Source: Gigaspora rosea (taxonomy: Eukaryota; Glomeromycota; Glomeromycetes; Diversisporales; Gigasporaceae). Taken from it: DNA of 64,000 nt. A model generated the notes under the pieces. The model saw only the letters and a list, made by a program, of their open reading frames with translations, was not told the origin of the DNA and searched no databases. The translations under genes and the position numbers were made by a program. The stretch is from the NCBI GenBank assembly GCA_003550325.1, contig QKWP01000068.1, forward strand, positions 1-64,000, given 5' to 3'. Below, one piece after another: positions 11,756-24,298 of this stretch (position 1 is the first letter of the stretch; each line of letters opens with the position of its first letter).

Positions 11756-12173
11756 CTAATGTAGTTGCTATATAGTAAGTACAAATTTTACTATATAAAT
11801 TGATTATAAGTGCTTAAGTAAATATGTTCAGAAATTCAAAATACAGTTGCCTCTCTCTAATCTGAACCTCTCTAAACTAATCACTATTAAACTTTCTTTA
11901 AACTAAACAAAATCTCCTAGAACATTTGTAAATTTTATTATAAAGTTCAAATAAGCCATATATAACTTTTTGAAAACTGAACTTTTTCAAATTTTTAAAT
12001 AGTAAAAAAAAGCAGTCCTGGCAATTTGAATTAGAAAGAGTTGACTATACATATTCTCTAAAATTTTCATACAAATCGATGAACCTTCTATTATTAACTT
12101 TTAATTTTTATTTTTATCAAATAGATTTTTTTAAAAAATATTTTTTTTGATAAATGTAAATATTAAAAGTTAA

Positions 12174-12532
12174 GGATAGAGTACAATATTGAACATTTTC
12201 ATAAATAATTATTGTACAAAAAATTTTTTATATAGGGGCAAAAATACACCACTGATAAGGATTTTTGAGAATGCAACCAATTTTAGCCAAAATTTTGTAG
12301 TATATAGGTCAAAACCTTTCTATTTATAGTAGTAAAACTTTAAAACCATATATTATATTAAAAAATTCTACTTGTATATATTATCAATTTGCCTAGGATG
12401 ATTGAGGTTTGCCTAGTAGTACAATATAAATAACACAATAACATATGATCATCACCTAATTTAATTGAATAGTGTTGTAAAAAAAATTAGTAATGTGATT
12501 ACTATTAAAATGTAAATCGTTGTACTCTACCC
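12174..12532. mobile_element. TTAA-flanked MITE, GGGTAGAGT family
   Basis: Starts GGATAGAGTACAATATT after TTAA (12,170-12,173) and ends CGTTGTACTCTACCC before TTAA (12,533-12,536). The related sequence at about 9,420-9,520 runs straight through the site without the 359-bp insert. Its termini match those of the transposase-RecQ element at 27,444-32,772, so that family is the probable source of its transposase. No coding capacity. Confidence 0.75.
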
Positions 12533-12734
12533 TTAATAATAAAAAGTTTACCAATTTGTATGAAAATTTTAGAGTATATGTATTTTGATCTTTTGAATAT
12601 TTACTTAAGTACTTATGATTGATTCATATAGTAAAATTTGAATCTTACTATATAGTGACTACTTTTGATTACTAAAATACCTTTTTTATAATAAGAGGTG
12701 TTTGCAATCACAAGTAGTTGTTATATGGCAAAGT

Positions 12735-13157
12735 TAGGGTTCTAAAGTTTAGTTCAGTTCAATAGAGGTTCAGGTTTAGGTTCAATGAACTTGAACCTGA
12801 ACCTGCTCTAAAAGTTCAATACTAAACTGAATTGAACTTAAAATTATTGAACATCTGAACTTAAAAAAAGTTCAGTACAGGTTTAGTTCAAGGTTCATGA
12901 ACATGTTTAGGTTCATAATATATGCACATGTTTACCTAGGGTTCTGAAGTTCAGTTCAGTTCAATAGAGGTTCAGGTTCAGGTTCAATGAACCTGAACCT
13001 GAACCTGAACCTGCTCTAAAAGTTCAATACTAAACTGAACCTGAACTTAAAATTATTGAACATGAACCTGAACCTGAACTTAAAAAAAGTTCAGTTCAGG
13101 TTCAGTTCAAGGTTCATGAACATGTTCAGGTTCATAATATATGCACATGTTTACCTA
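12735..13157. repeat. Two tandem ~205-bp blocks of TTCAGG/CCTGAA hexamers
   Basis: Blocks beginning GGGTTCTRAAGTT and ending ATGCACATGTTTACCTA are repeated in tandem. Each is made of GGTTCA and TGAACC hexamers in both orientations, giving internal dyad symmetry. A third diverged block is at 14,445-14,665. Confidence 0.8.
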
Positions 13158-13159
13158 AA

Positions 13160-15525
13160 TCACAAATTAGTAAAATTTAGAAAATCATAGAAATTTGTAT
13201 AATTTTATTAATAAAATTATACAAATTTCTATAATTCTCTAAATTTTACTAATTGATCATAACTTCTTGCACTAAGTAAACTTGTTTAGCACCAAAAAAA
13301 TACATCAAATCGGCATATTTTATTTTACTTTTCTTAAAATTTGTAGTAAAGATGCTTAATTTTGGAAAATTTCATCCAAAAATTCAAAATTAAGCATCTT
13401 TGATGCAAATTTTAAGGAAAATAAAATAAATATACCGATATGATGTATTATTTGGTGCTAAACAAGTTTATTTAGATCAAGAAGTCATGATTAATTAGTA
13501 AATAGTAAAATTTAGAGAATCATAGAAATTTGTATAATTTTATTAATAAAATTATACAAATTTCTAAGATTCTCTAAATTTTACTAATTGATCATAACTT
13601 CTTGATCTAAGTAAACTTGTTTAGCACCAAAAAATACATCATATCGGTATATTTTATTTTATTTTCCTTAAAATTTGCGTCAAAGATGCTTAATTTTGAA
13701 TTTTTGATGAAAATTTCCAAAATTAAGCATCTTTTCTTCAAATTTTAAGAAAAGTAAAATAAAATATGCCGATTTGATGTATTTTTTGGTGCTTAACAAG
13801 TTTACTTAGTGCAAGAAGTTATGATCAATTAGTAAAATTTAGAGAATCATAGAAATTTGTATAATTTTATTAATAAAATTATACAAATTTCTATGATTCT
13901 CTAAATTTTACTAATTGATCATAACTTCTTGATCTAAGTAAACCTGTTTAGCACCAAAAAATACATCATATCAGTATATTTTATTTTATTTTCCTTAAAA
14001 TTTGCGTCAAAGATGCTTAATTTTGAATTTTTGATGAAAATTTCCAAAATTGAGCATCTTTTCTTCAAATTTTAAAAAAAGTAAAATAAAATATGCCGAT
14101 TTGGTGTATTTTTTAGACTTAACAAGTTTACTTAGTGCAAGAAGTTATAATCAATTAGTAAAATTTAGAGAATCTTAGCATTTTGTATAATTTTATAATA
14201 AAATTATACAAATTTCTATGATTCTCTAAATTTTACTAACTGATTTATACTTCTCACTCTAAGTAAACTTGTTCAGTATCAAAAAATACATATATTTTTA
14301 TTTAGACTCAAACTAGTTTGCAAAATTTGGACCAGCCTGACCAAACTTATGATTGAGTTTGAGTTTAGTATAAAGTTTTAATAATTAAATTTAGAGTTTG
14401 AACCTGTCCTGGACCAGACCAAACCCAGACCCAAACCTAGAATCACTAGTTCATATGAACACCAGACTGAACCTGAACATGTTCATGAACTTATGAACTG
14501 AACCTGAACTGAACCTGAACCAGCTCTAAAAGTTCAATACTGAACCTGAACCTGAACATGTTCTAAAAAATGTTCAGGTTCAGGCTCAATACTGAACCTG
14601 AACCTGAACCTGAACTTGACCTAAGTTCAGTTCAGTTCAGGTTCATAGGAACACTATGTTTACCTAAATCACAAAGTTAGAATCAATTAGTAAAATTTAG
14701 AGAATCATAGAAATTTGTATAATTTTATTAATAAAATTATACAAATTTCTATAATTCTCTAAATTTTACTAATTGATCATAACTTGATCTAAGTAAACTT
14801 GTTTAGCACCAAAAAATACATCAAATTGGCATATTTATTTTATTTTTCTTAAAATTTGAAGAAAAGATGCTTAATTTTGGAAATTTTTATCAAAAATTCA
14901 AAATTAAGTATCTTTGATGCAAATTTTAAGGAAAATAAAATAAAGTATACTGAAACAATGTATTTTTTGATGTTAAACAAGATCACTTAGAGCAAAAAGT
15001 TGTGATCAATTATTAAAATTTAGAGAATCATAGAAATTTGTATAATTTTATAAATAAAATTATACAAATTTTTATTATTCACTAAATTTTACTAATTGAT
15101 CATAACTTCTTGATCTAAGTAAACTTGTTTAAAACCAAAAAATACATCAAAATGCAATATTTTATTTTACTTTTCTTAAAATTTGAAGAAAAGATACTTA
15201 ATTTTGGAAATTTTTATCAAAAATTCAAAATTAAGCATTTTTGATGCAAATTTTAAGGAAAATAAAATAAAGTATACCAATATGATATATTTTTTGATGC
15301 TAAATAAGCTTACTTAGAGCAAGATGTTATGATCAATTAGTTAAATTTAGAGAATCATAGAAATTTGTATAATTTTATTAATAAAATTATACAAATTTCT
15401 ATGATTCTCTAAATTTTACTAATTGACCTTAATTTCTTGCACTAAGTAAACTTGTTCAGCACCAAAAAATACATCAAATCGGTATATTTTATTTTACTTT
15501 TCTTAAATTTTGAATTGTATTTATT
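13160..15525. repeat. Palindromic satellite, ~325-bp period
   Basis: Seven near-perfect palindromic cores (ATAGAAATTTGTATAA and its mirror around TTAATAA) are centred near 13,210, 13,544, 13,871, 14,198, 14,730, 15,052 and 15,380. Between them lies a second dyad built from AAGATGCTTAATTTTG and its mirror. The flanks AAGTAAACTTGTTTAGC and TGGTGCTAAACAAG also alternate orientation. The array is thus a head-to-head/tail-to-tail chain of about 162-bp half-units. One period is expanded by a GAACCT block (14,445-14,665). Confidence 0.85.
14445..14665. repeat. GAACCT/TTCAGG hexamer block inside satellite
   Basis: Runs of CTGAACCTGAACC interleaved with GTTCAGGTTCAG, ending in the same TGTTTACCTAAATCACAAA sequence that ends the block at 13,157. 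It was therefore probably copied together with the satellite junction. Confidence 0.7.
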
Positions 15526-15588
15526 GTGATCTATTTCGATTTTATTGAGTTTTTACTTAATATTCTATTCAGTAGCATCAATTCACCA

Positions 15589-15906
15589 AAAATTACTTCA
15601 CAGACAACTTAGTTCCCAGTAAGATAATTTTACAATCGATTTATTCACAAACAAGTTTGTTTTATTGGCAGTTATTTCAATGACATCAGATTTCACAGAC
15701 AAATTAATTCCAGTCATTGTCGTTAGAATTAAGTTTAAATTTACCGCAAATTCTCAAAATAGCGGGCATGGACGTTGTTTCGAGAATTTACGGTAAAGCT
15801 GGTGCAATTTATGAAGAAATTGTTGGCTAAATATATTGTCAACAAAATAATCTTGTCTGTAAATTGATTGTCTATGAACTAAGTTGTCTATAAAGTGATT
15901 TTTAAT
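15589..15906. mobile_element. MITE with diverged TIRs and inner dyad
   Basis: The left end AAATTACTTCACAGACAACT is mirrored by the right end AGTTGTCTATAAAGTGATTT. Internally, TTTACCGCAAATTCTC pairs with GAGAATTTACGGTAAA (about 15,740-15,797). No reading frame. Confidence 0.6.
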
Positions 15907-16016
15907 CATTTAATACGAAATGTATAACAAAGCGAAAAGTGCAAAGATAGAATGAAAATAAATTCGAACGGCTTATTTGGTAATATAGTCGACCAGAATT
16001 ATGACAAGTATTATAA

Positions 16017-16300
16017 TGTTGGGCAACGGTATTGTGATCATCGATCACCGTAACAAAGACGATTTTATTAGTAGAATTTAAGAGTTTATTTTATTACAAT
16101 GAAAAAAGTAAAATTAGAGAATTATAAGTGTTATACAATATATGTAATCGCAGAATTAATATAAATAGAAAGAGCAAAAGTTAGTCTTTTGACTGTAACG
16201 AATAAAGAGAAGAGAAGCGTATAGTAAAGAAGTGTGTGTCTTGTTCCAAGTGAGACGTTTATAAATTGATAACCAGTTGAGCAAGATAGCAGCTACATCA
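16017..16300 (+). mobile_element. Possible solo LTR-like segment
   Basis: Begins TGTTGGGCAACGG, contains a TATAAATAG-like box near 16,160 and an AATAAAG signal near 16,200, and ends ...TACATCA. No second LTR, primer-binding site or matching 5-bp target duplication could be demonstrated, so this is a weak call. Confidence 0.25.
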
Positions 16301-16314
16301 CGTTCCTGGTTTTA

Positions 16315-16331
16315 GCGCGACTGCGTCGCGC
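16315..16331. repeat. GC-rich perfect hairpin
   Basis: GCGCGAC-TGC-GTCGCGC, a 7-bp stem with a 3-nt loop, conspicuous in AT-rich DNA beside the truncated 3' end of channel copy A. Confidence 0.7.
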
Positions 16332-16389
16332 AGCTACCCTAATGAATATAAATTTGAAAAATGAACAAATCACAGGACTCAAAATGTCC

Positions 16390-18945
16390 ATATCCAAAAT
16401 ATTCCAAGAGCTAAACATATAGATCAACAATAAGAAAATAAATTGCCGTAATTCAAAAAATAAATGCCAAATACCAGGACAAATAATTATATTTAGAAGA
16501 ATAAATAGACAAGTTTGAGAAATACTTTTGTAGCATGTTGCAGCAATTATGAAATTTAGAAGAAAAACTGTATAAATTGCCCAATATTATCAAATAATAT
16601 TTTCTTCCGTACGTATTCCATATAAATTCAAGTAGTGCTTCTCCATTTAAATATCTATAAAATTCTTTATTTATCATTTAAATTTTATTTGAATATGTAA
16701 AAACTATATTCTTTTGAGTAGAACCAATGTTTGTTAGAGGAATTGCAATTATCATTATACTATGGTCTACATCATAAAAATTGATAACTGTTTTGTACAA
16801 TAAAATTGCTAATTGGTTTTGCAATAAAAAATGATTAATTGGTTTTACAATTAAATTTCGAAAATGAGGGTGACTATATTGAAAATTTTGAAACTGATTT
16901 TGAAACCTATTTTTAAAACTTTTTTGAAAACTAATCCAATGATCCCAAAGAATAGAAATTAATATATCAATAAATGTTGTGTCATATAAATGATAGTAAG
17001 CATTTTATCTTTATAATAGGATTTGTATTTCCTTATATTATCAAAATTCCAAAATCTACTTCTTCACACTTTTCCAAATATGGAGGATACTATAAATTAC
17101 GGATGGTTTTTTGATAATTCATTAAATTTTTCAAAAATAATATTCAATAGTGAAATTTTAGAAATTAAGTAATTATCATTTTCAATGCACCTAATAATAC
17201 AGACATCTAAAAATCGAATCCATTTATCATCCTTTTGTTTAATAAGTGCTTTCATGTGATCTTTTCCATAGCAAGCTAAATAAAATTCTTCACTGAGATT
17301 GCTTTTCAAAAAGTCTTCGAAAAGTTCTTTTTCACCAAATTTAACATGTAAATTTTATAATTGTTTCATAACTTGAAGCAAGAAGAATTCTTCCTAAAGT
17401 CAAATTCTCAGTGAATGTTTTAAACTTTATCGTTTTAAATTCAAAATCATCCAAACACTTGTTACAATCATTCCAATAATAGTGCATCTGAATTTCTTCA
17501 AGTATATAAGTCCAGATGAATATGCCAATACGTGTAATTATAATTAAATCATAATTTTCAAGAATTTCACAATGAAATATAAAATTTTTTCTATTAATAT
17601 TTTTTAATGATGGAAGAATATCCAATTGCTTTTTTAGCATTATTCCATTTTTTTTTCTACGATAATTATAATCAATTACTGTAAGTATGTCTGTCTTATC
17701 ATCTGATTCTAATCTCTATTTTAAATTTTTCCTTCAAAAATTTTTTACTAGGGTTATAATTTTTGCTATTTGTAATTTCAGTTATAATTTCAATTGTTTT
17801 TTTAGATGAAGTTGTAATGCTATTGTTGTTTCTCAGTCCTTTTCATAAGTTTTTGACTCAATCATCAGAATTATCAGGGCCAATACTTGAATTGACAATT
17901 TTACATCAATGATATATATTATTTTATCTGATAGAATTGTGTATGATTCCTGAATTTGATTCTTTTCAATTTTTTCAAAAAGTTCACTCACATCTATTGG
18001 ATATGTGAAGTTATTAAATTTTATTGATCGCCTGAAATATATAATAATCTTTCTGCTTTTCTAGAAACAGTGAATTCTGTCTATTACCAATTGTGTTTCA
18101 ACTAAAAATAAAATAAAATTAAACATTAAAATAAAAAAATTTACATGATCAGTTATTCATTTTAATATGATACTTACAGAATGATAGGTTCATTTCTGTT
18201 TCAGTTGAAAAACTATATAAGCGTGTTATTTTAGTTTCCTTATTTTTTTGCACATACTAGTAATAATTCTTCATCATCGCTAATTTTAATAGATTCAGGT
18301 ATATATTTCCAATTTACTAAAATGTGAGTTTTAATCGATAAATCTTCAATGTCCCACATAGTGATTTCATAAAATGTATCATTAAATATTTCAAATCAAT
18401 CATTGATTTACAAACCCAAGTAATATTATCTTTATTTGAAAAAACATATGCTTTGTAATACTCAGTGTTGACCATTATGATATTTCCATTATCAATAAAG
18501 GATAAGTAGTCAATATCTTTTTGCCAATCTGGAAAAGTTAATGATATCTCTTTTTCACCTTCAAAATCGAAAATTTCTTGAAAAATGTACAAAATATAAT
18601 AAGTATTATTGAATTTATTAAAATAACACTAGTGTTGAATTTATGCACAACTTGCTGAAATTATAAGGATAGGTTTTATCAAGACTGATTGCAACATGTT
18701 TATTATCTGAAATTGCAAAGATTTTTTCACCATCTTTTTTCGTGTAAATATCGCCAATATAGTTTGTTAAAAATTTCACTTAACCATCATTAGACCAAAG
18801 ATAATATTGTTATCTTTGTATAATGCAGCAATATTTTTCAAATTAGGAGAGCAGATAATTTCCAAATTTTTTTATTTTTATCTGGAACTTCAAAAATTTT
18901 CTTATTTATATTTGGGAATGAAATTACATGAGAATAATTTGTCAT
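16390..18945 (-). pseudogene. Channel-family copy A, truncated
   Basis: Degraded member of the propeller/ion-transport family described under copy F. An ATG at 18,945 opens a short first exon. Propeller-like exon 2 is recognisable at 18,317-18,592 (EIFDFEGEKEISLTFPDW). Exon 3 pieces lie at 17,341-17,640 (GIFIWTYILEEIQMHYYWND) and 17,097-17,309 (SEEFYLACYGKDHMKALI), and the first membrane segment at 16,453-16,677 (FYRYLNGEALLEF). Frames are broken repeatedly. The copy stops just upstream of the S2/S3 region, next to a GC hairpin and possible LTR, so the rest of the membrane domain, pore and C-terminal coil are missing. It cannot encode a channel. Confidence 0.75.
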
Positions 18946-20418
18946 TTCTAATAATAATGATTAGCAGAATAAATTTCAATAAAAAATTTAGCAAAGATAC
19001 AAAGATTTTTAAATACATTTGAAATTTTTTGAAGCATAGCTCTGCCACAGGAATTCAGTAAAATTTCATAATGTTTGAAATTTAAATAATAAGAGGTTTT
19101 AGAATTAAAAAAAAAAGCTTATTTCGGTGGGAGGCTAAAAATTTTTTATTTGTTTGTCAAAAGTTTTGAAATTAAAAATGAAATGAGTGTTTAGAGCAAG
19201 AACCTGCAAAATCAGTGATGTAATTTAGCGAAATATGTTTTCGATATCAGTAAATTATTTGATTTACTGTTGATTAATAATTATAGCGCAGATTAAATAA
19301 AAAAAAATGTCGCACTAAATTTCATTTCAACGGTTTGTATTTTACAATCTTTAGAAAAGCATTTATTATCATATCCAAGATGCTACTATAGCTTATTTTC
19401 TTGATAATATTATTATGCTTGTAAGATATATTTGCTGTAATCAAGGCAAATCAAAGTAAATTGAAATAAATTGCAACGAAACACAAATTTTGTGGTCTGT
19501 TTTGATCATAGCAAATCTTTAGAGACATCAACTTAACGAAATAAATAAACTTTTAAATGACTAAGATTATCATTTCAAACTTATCTGAAATAAAGAAGTT
19601 GAAACATCGCTCATTTAAAAAAAATACATCATATGCTTCTGTCAAAATTAGATTTTTCACACTATAATTAAATTATTTAATTAACATACTACTGCATTAA
19701 AAATTAATTATTTGTACTTTATCGTACTATTACACTAAAAATTAAATTACTGTATTTCCACTTAACACAATACTAAAAATTAAATTATTTCCACTTTGAC
19801 ATAATTCTAAAATTAATTATATTTCTGGGCATTATTATAAATAAGGTAAAAACCCAATTAAATAGTTCTTTTACTATCATATCTTTATCATTATAATACT
19901 TTATCCTGATTTACCAAAATAAAATAAATGAGTTTGAAAAATATAATCATTAAGATTTCATAATTAATTTTTGGTAAACAAACCCGAACATACAACATGC
20001 TAGATTCGAATATATTTAAGTCTGATTCAGTTCTTAATATTTAAAACATTTAATTCAAAATAATTAAGAGTGTTAATTCACAATATATAAGAATTGTCGA
20101 TTCATATCATCAATACTGAAGAACTCATAATATTAAAGAATGCTCATCTCACATATAAATTTATCATTTATTATTAGTTTAAGTTTAAATTGCACTGTAA
20201 TAAAATTGATATCGATTATAAATTACTTATGTCGTTTTCTAATTTATAAACGATAGATATTGTGGTTGTTCAAATTCTATCATTAAAAGATCGTTCCTTC
20301 TTTCAACTTTTGATGTATGATATGAAATAACCACATTAAACATTAAAACATTGAGATTGCTATAACTAAATTTTCGTCAAACAATTATTATCTGCATGAT
20401 TTTCAGTCAGCATATTGC
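18946..20418. other. Duplicated intergenic region A-B
   Basis: No gene. The 5' flank of A (about 19,020-19,830) matches 43,850-44,640 and 59,010-59,820. The 3' flank of B (about 19,850-20,418) matches 35,350-35,900, 40,130-40,710, 44,640-45,187, 52,920-53,499 and 60,510-61,071. A-B and D-E therefore share the same junction and were probably duplicated as a block. Confidence 0.7.
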
Positions 20419-23400
20419 CTATTTATTTGTTTTCATATCTTCAATTGATTCTTTTAATTCCTTAATATCCTGTTTAAGAACGGGTAGCTCTTCAATCTTC
20501 TTTTCAATTTTCCTAAATTCACACTGAATTGTATCTTTAATATCCAGAAGAGAGGGCTGTTCTTTAGGAAGTAAAAGAATTTCATTAAGATTTTGTGAAA
20601 TATAAGGTTTTCTATGACCTGACCATTTATCTGTTAGGGTATTTGCCACATTTTCATTAAGTTTAATTATGTCACATTCATAAAATCTTTCAACATAAAT
20701 ATAAAAATATATAAGTAATAGGAATAAAGTTTTGCTTTTGCATGTGAATACGTAACTTACATAATAGATGGTAACCAGTCATTTCTTCTTCGCTGATAAG
20801 GAAACATATAAAGTAACTCTATATGTATAATAATCTATATAACATAAATAAACAAGAAATTAAATAAAAAATGGATTAACTGTAATAAACATTAAAAAAT
20901 ATACCTCTCGTTTTAGAGCCAAATAAGCAAGAACATTGTCATCATTAATGGCAACATCACAAAGAACTCCAGTCAATAAATTCATTAAATAAATAACAAT
21001 AATAAATGAAGCTACGGTCATTAGGAGCATTATTATAAAATTTTCCCTCGAAATCCATAATGATATAGGAGTCGAATCTCCTAATAAAATATAATAATAT
21101 TTTTAAATAAAACTATAATAATAAGAATATTGAATTATATAATATACCTGTAATCATCATATAATATGATGCAATAATTGTAGAACTAAATTGTGTAAAT
21201 ATATTCATCTTTGAATCTAAAAAAATAGGACATTACTTATTAATGCACTTATTTTATAATAAAATCATAAACAACCCAATTTATTAATCAAATTAAAATA
21301 CCTTCTTCAGATGCAGATCGTAATAAGTAGTGTAATGAATGTGCAAATGCAAACGTAAAAAATCCAAATATTATAAAAAAAGATGTTATTTTTTCTATAC
21401 TATTTATAATCATAGTAAAATAAATCCCAAAAATTTTTATTACACACAAAAAAAAGATAAATCTTATTTCAAGAAATAAAGTTGAAAAAGTGATAGCCCA
21501 AGTTGGAACAGAGCCATTTTTTAGCCAATAAATTGAAGTTGCGGTAGTAGAAATTATAGCAGTAAGTTCTATTAAATAATAATTTGAGTACGTGCATATA
21601 TTAATATTATAGATATTTATTAATAATTAAGAAAAAAAAATGCATACTCCAACCACTTGTAAAATAGTTTACAGGCGAAAAAATGAGCAATTGACGAATT
21701 TCGAAAAATAAATGCCAGAATCCCAAAATTATTATGGTGTATAATAAGATTTGTTGATAAAACCAAGAAATTTTATCAGAGATAGCGGAAACAATAATAA
21801 AGCAAACAAGAAAAATAGTATAAATTGCCCATATTGTGAAATAATATTTCCTTCCATATGTTTCCCATTTGAATTTGATTAATGCCTCCCCATTTAAATA
21901 TTTATAAAATTCCCTTTTTGAATGTGAAAAAGGACTGTGACTAGGCAATAATAATTCTTTCCAAAAACTGTATTTTTTTGGATAAGAAGCATAATTTGGT
22001 AGAGGAATTGCAAGTACCGTTGAACTATGATCATATTTAAAATACTTTTGCCATCTTTGGAAAAAACTAATAAAAGGATTCCAAAGATTAGGAAATAATA
22101 TATCAAGATACGATGTTTTAGACAAATGACAGTATCTTCATAACTGGAAAGGTGTGAAGAAATAGGATCTGGAAATACAACATTAAAAGGGACTACAAAT
22201 GCTATCTTAGATAACGTACTTAATATAGATGCTGGATGATTTTCTGATAGTTCTTTAAAGTTTTCAAAAATAATACTCAACAAGGAAATTTTAGAAATTA
22301 CGTAATTTTTATCTGACACAATCTTTTCCAGACAGATTTCGCCTAAATATCGAATCCATTTATCATCCTTTAGTTCTACAAGTGTTTTCATGAGATCTTT
22401 TCCGTAGCATGTTAAATAAAATTCATCATCGGTATTACTTTTCAAAAATTCATCGAAAAGTTCTTTTTCATCAAATTTAACATGTAAATTTTTAAGAACT
22501 GTTTCATAACTTGAGGCAGGAAGAATTCTTCCTGATGTCCAGTTCTCAGCAAATATTTTAAGCTTTATCTTTTCAAAAATGAAATCCTCTAAAGAATGAT
22601 TCCAATCATTCCAATAATAATGCATTTTAATTTCCTCATTTTTAAAAGTCCAGATAAATATACCAATACGTGTAATCGTAACGAAAACATCATTTTCAAG
22701 AACTTCACAATGAACAATATAATCTTTTCCATTAATATTTTTTAGCGATGGTAGAATATCCAGTTGATTTTTTTTATCATCTGGATTCCATTTATTCGTA
22801 TGATAATTAAAATCAACTACTGTAAGAATGTCTGATTTATCATCTAATTCCAATCCCCATCTTAAAAATTTCCCTTCAAATTCATTATTATTAATGTAAG
22901 AAGGGCTATAACTTTTCTCATTTATAATTTTAGTTATAGGATCATTTATAATTTTAGTTATAAGATCAATTGTATTTTTAGACGGAGATGTAATGCTATT
23001 TGTGTCTTTCAGTTCTTTTTGTAAGCATTCGACCCAATCATCATTCACCAATTTTTCAATTGACACTTTTCCATCATTTATATAAATTAGTTTATCTGAT
23101 TGAATTATGTATTGTTCTTGAATTTGTTAATGTTCAAAAAGTTTATTAGCGTTTACTGGATTTTTGAGATTATAAGGGTCAATTAAATTATAAGTATATT
23201 TGCCTGAAATGCCTGAAGTGTTGATATAACGATATAGTAATCTTTCTCCTTTGCTAGAATCGATCAAGTGAAATCTATCTATTTCCGATTTTTCAGTATC
23301 TAAAAATAAAAGATAAAAAATTAAATTAAAAAATTTATAAGACCAATTGTTAATTTAAAATGAAAACTTACAAGATGACAGATTTATCCCAGTTTCAGTG

Positions 23401-24239
23401 GAAAAAACGTATGAATTTTTATATTTAGATTTTCTATCTTTTGTACATACTGTTAATAGCTCTTCATCATCACTAATTTCAATATGTTTAAGTATATGAC
23501 TCCACTCTATTAAAATACAAGTTTTAGCCGATAAATTATTAATGTCCCACATTGTGATCTCTTTAATCGTATCATTAAATATGATCAATTTGCCTTTAGG
23601 TGTAATATATATTTTTTAAAAATATTGTAGCTCAATCATTGATTTACAAACACATTTCATATTATCTTTTCTTTTAAATGAAAAAACATATGCTCTGTAA
23701 CACTTGGCATTAACCATTATGATATTTCCGTTATCTCTAAATGATAAGAAATCAACCTCTTTTTGCCAATCTGGAAATGTTAATATTATCTCTTCTTCTG
23801 TTTCAAAATCGAAAATTTCTTGAAACATGTAATAAATACGGTAAGTCTATTTGAATTTATTGAAATAACAATAATTTTAAATTTATGTTCAACTTACTGA
23901 AATTATAAGGATTGATTCTTTCAAGACTAATTGAAACTTGCTTATTATCTGAAATTGCAAATATTTTTCTAAATGAAACATACTTATCATCCGAAATTTC
24001 ATCAATTTTTTCATTTCTGAGAATATTGTCCACAGGAATTGGCTCCTTTACTTTCAATAAAAATTCCTCTTGACTCTCTTGACTAATGATAGACCAAAGA
24101 CTAATCTCGTTATTTTCATGTAGTGCAGCAACATGTTTTAAGTTAGGAGAGCAGAGATGTACTTATTCGAGATGTTCTTATTAACTGGAGTTTCCACCAC
24201 TGAAATTTTTACATGAGAATTATCTGAATTAGATGTCAT
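20419..24239 (-). pseudogene. Channel-family copy B, nearly full length but broken
   Basis: Same eight-exon plan as copy F. ATG at 24,239; stop at 20,419 after the coiled-coil end (LPVLKQDIKELKESIEDMK). Exon 2 is at about 23,390-23,828 and the long exon 3 opens from about 23,066. The pore-side exons are retained (FTQFSSTIIASYYMMITG near 21,150-21,220; DSTPISLWISRENF; NLLTGVLCDVAINDDN). Lesions: a frameshift in exon 1 near 24,165, in-frame TAA near 23,620 and 23,128, a one-base loss near 22,140 within the SSHLSKYGRYY-like segment, and loss of the exon 3 splice donor near 21,640. A hAT element lies directly upstream of the ATG. With several independent lesions it is probably dead. Confidence 0.75.
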
Positions 24240-24298
24240 TCCTAATTATAATGTCTTTGATGGATAATAATTAGTTTTTCAAATAATATTTTAAGAGA

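Noticed and set aside
13160-15525. CRISPR-like array because of regularly spaced palindromes
   Set aside because: Units are about 325 bp, the intervening sequence is itself repeated, and the DNA is eukaryotic.
16017-16300. Complete LTR retrotransposon
   Set aside because: No second LTR, primer site, gag-pol frame or target duplication; kept only as a weak solo-LTR candidate.
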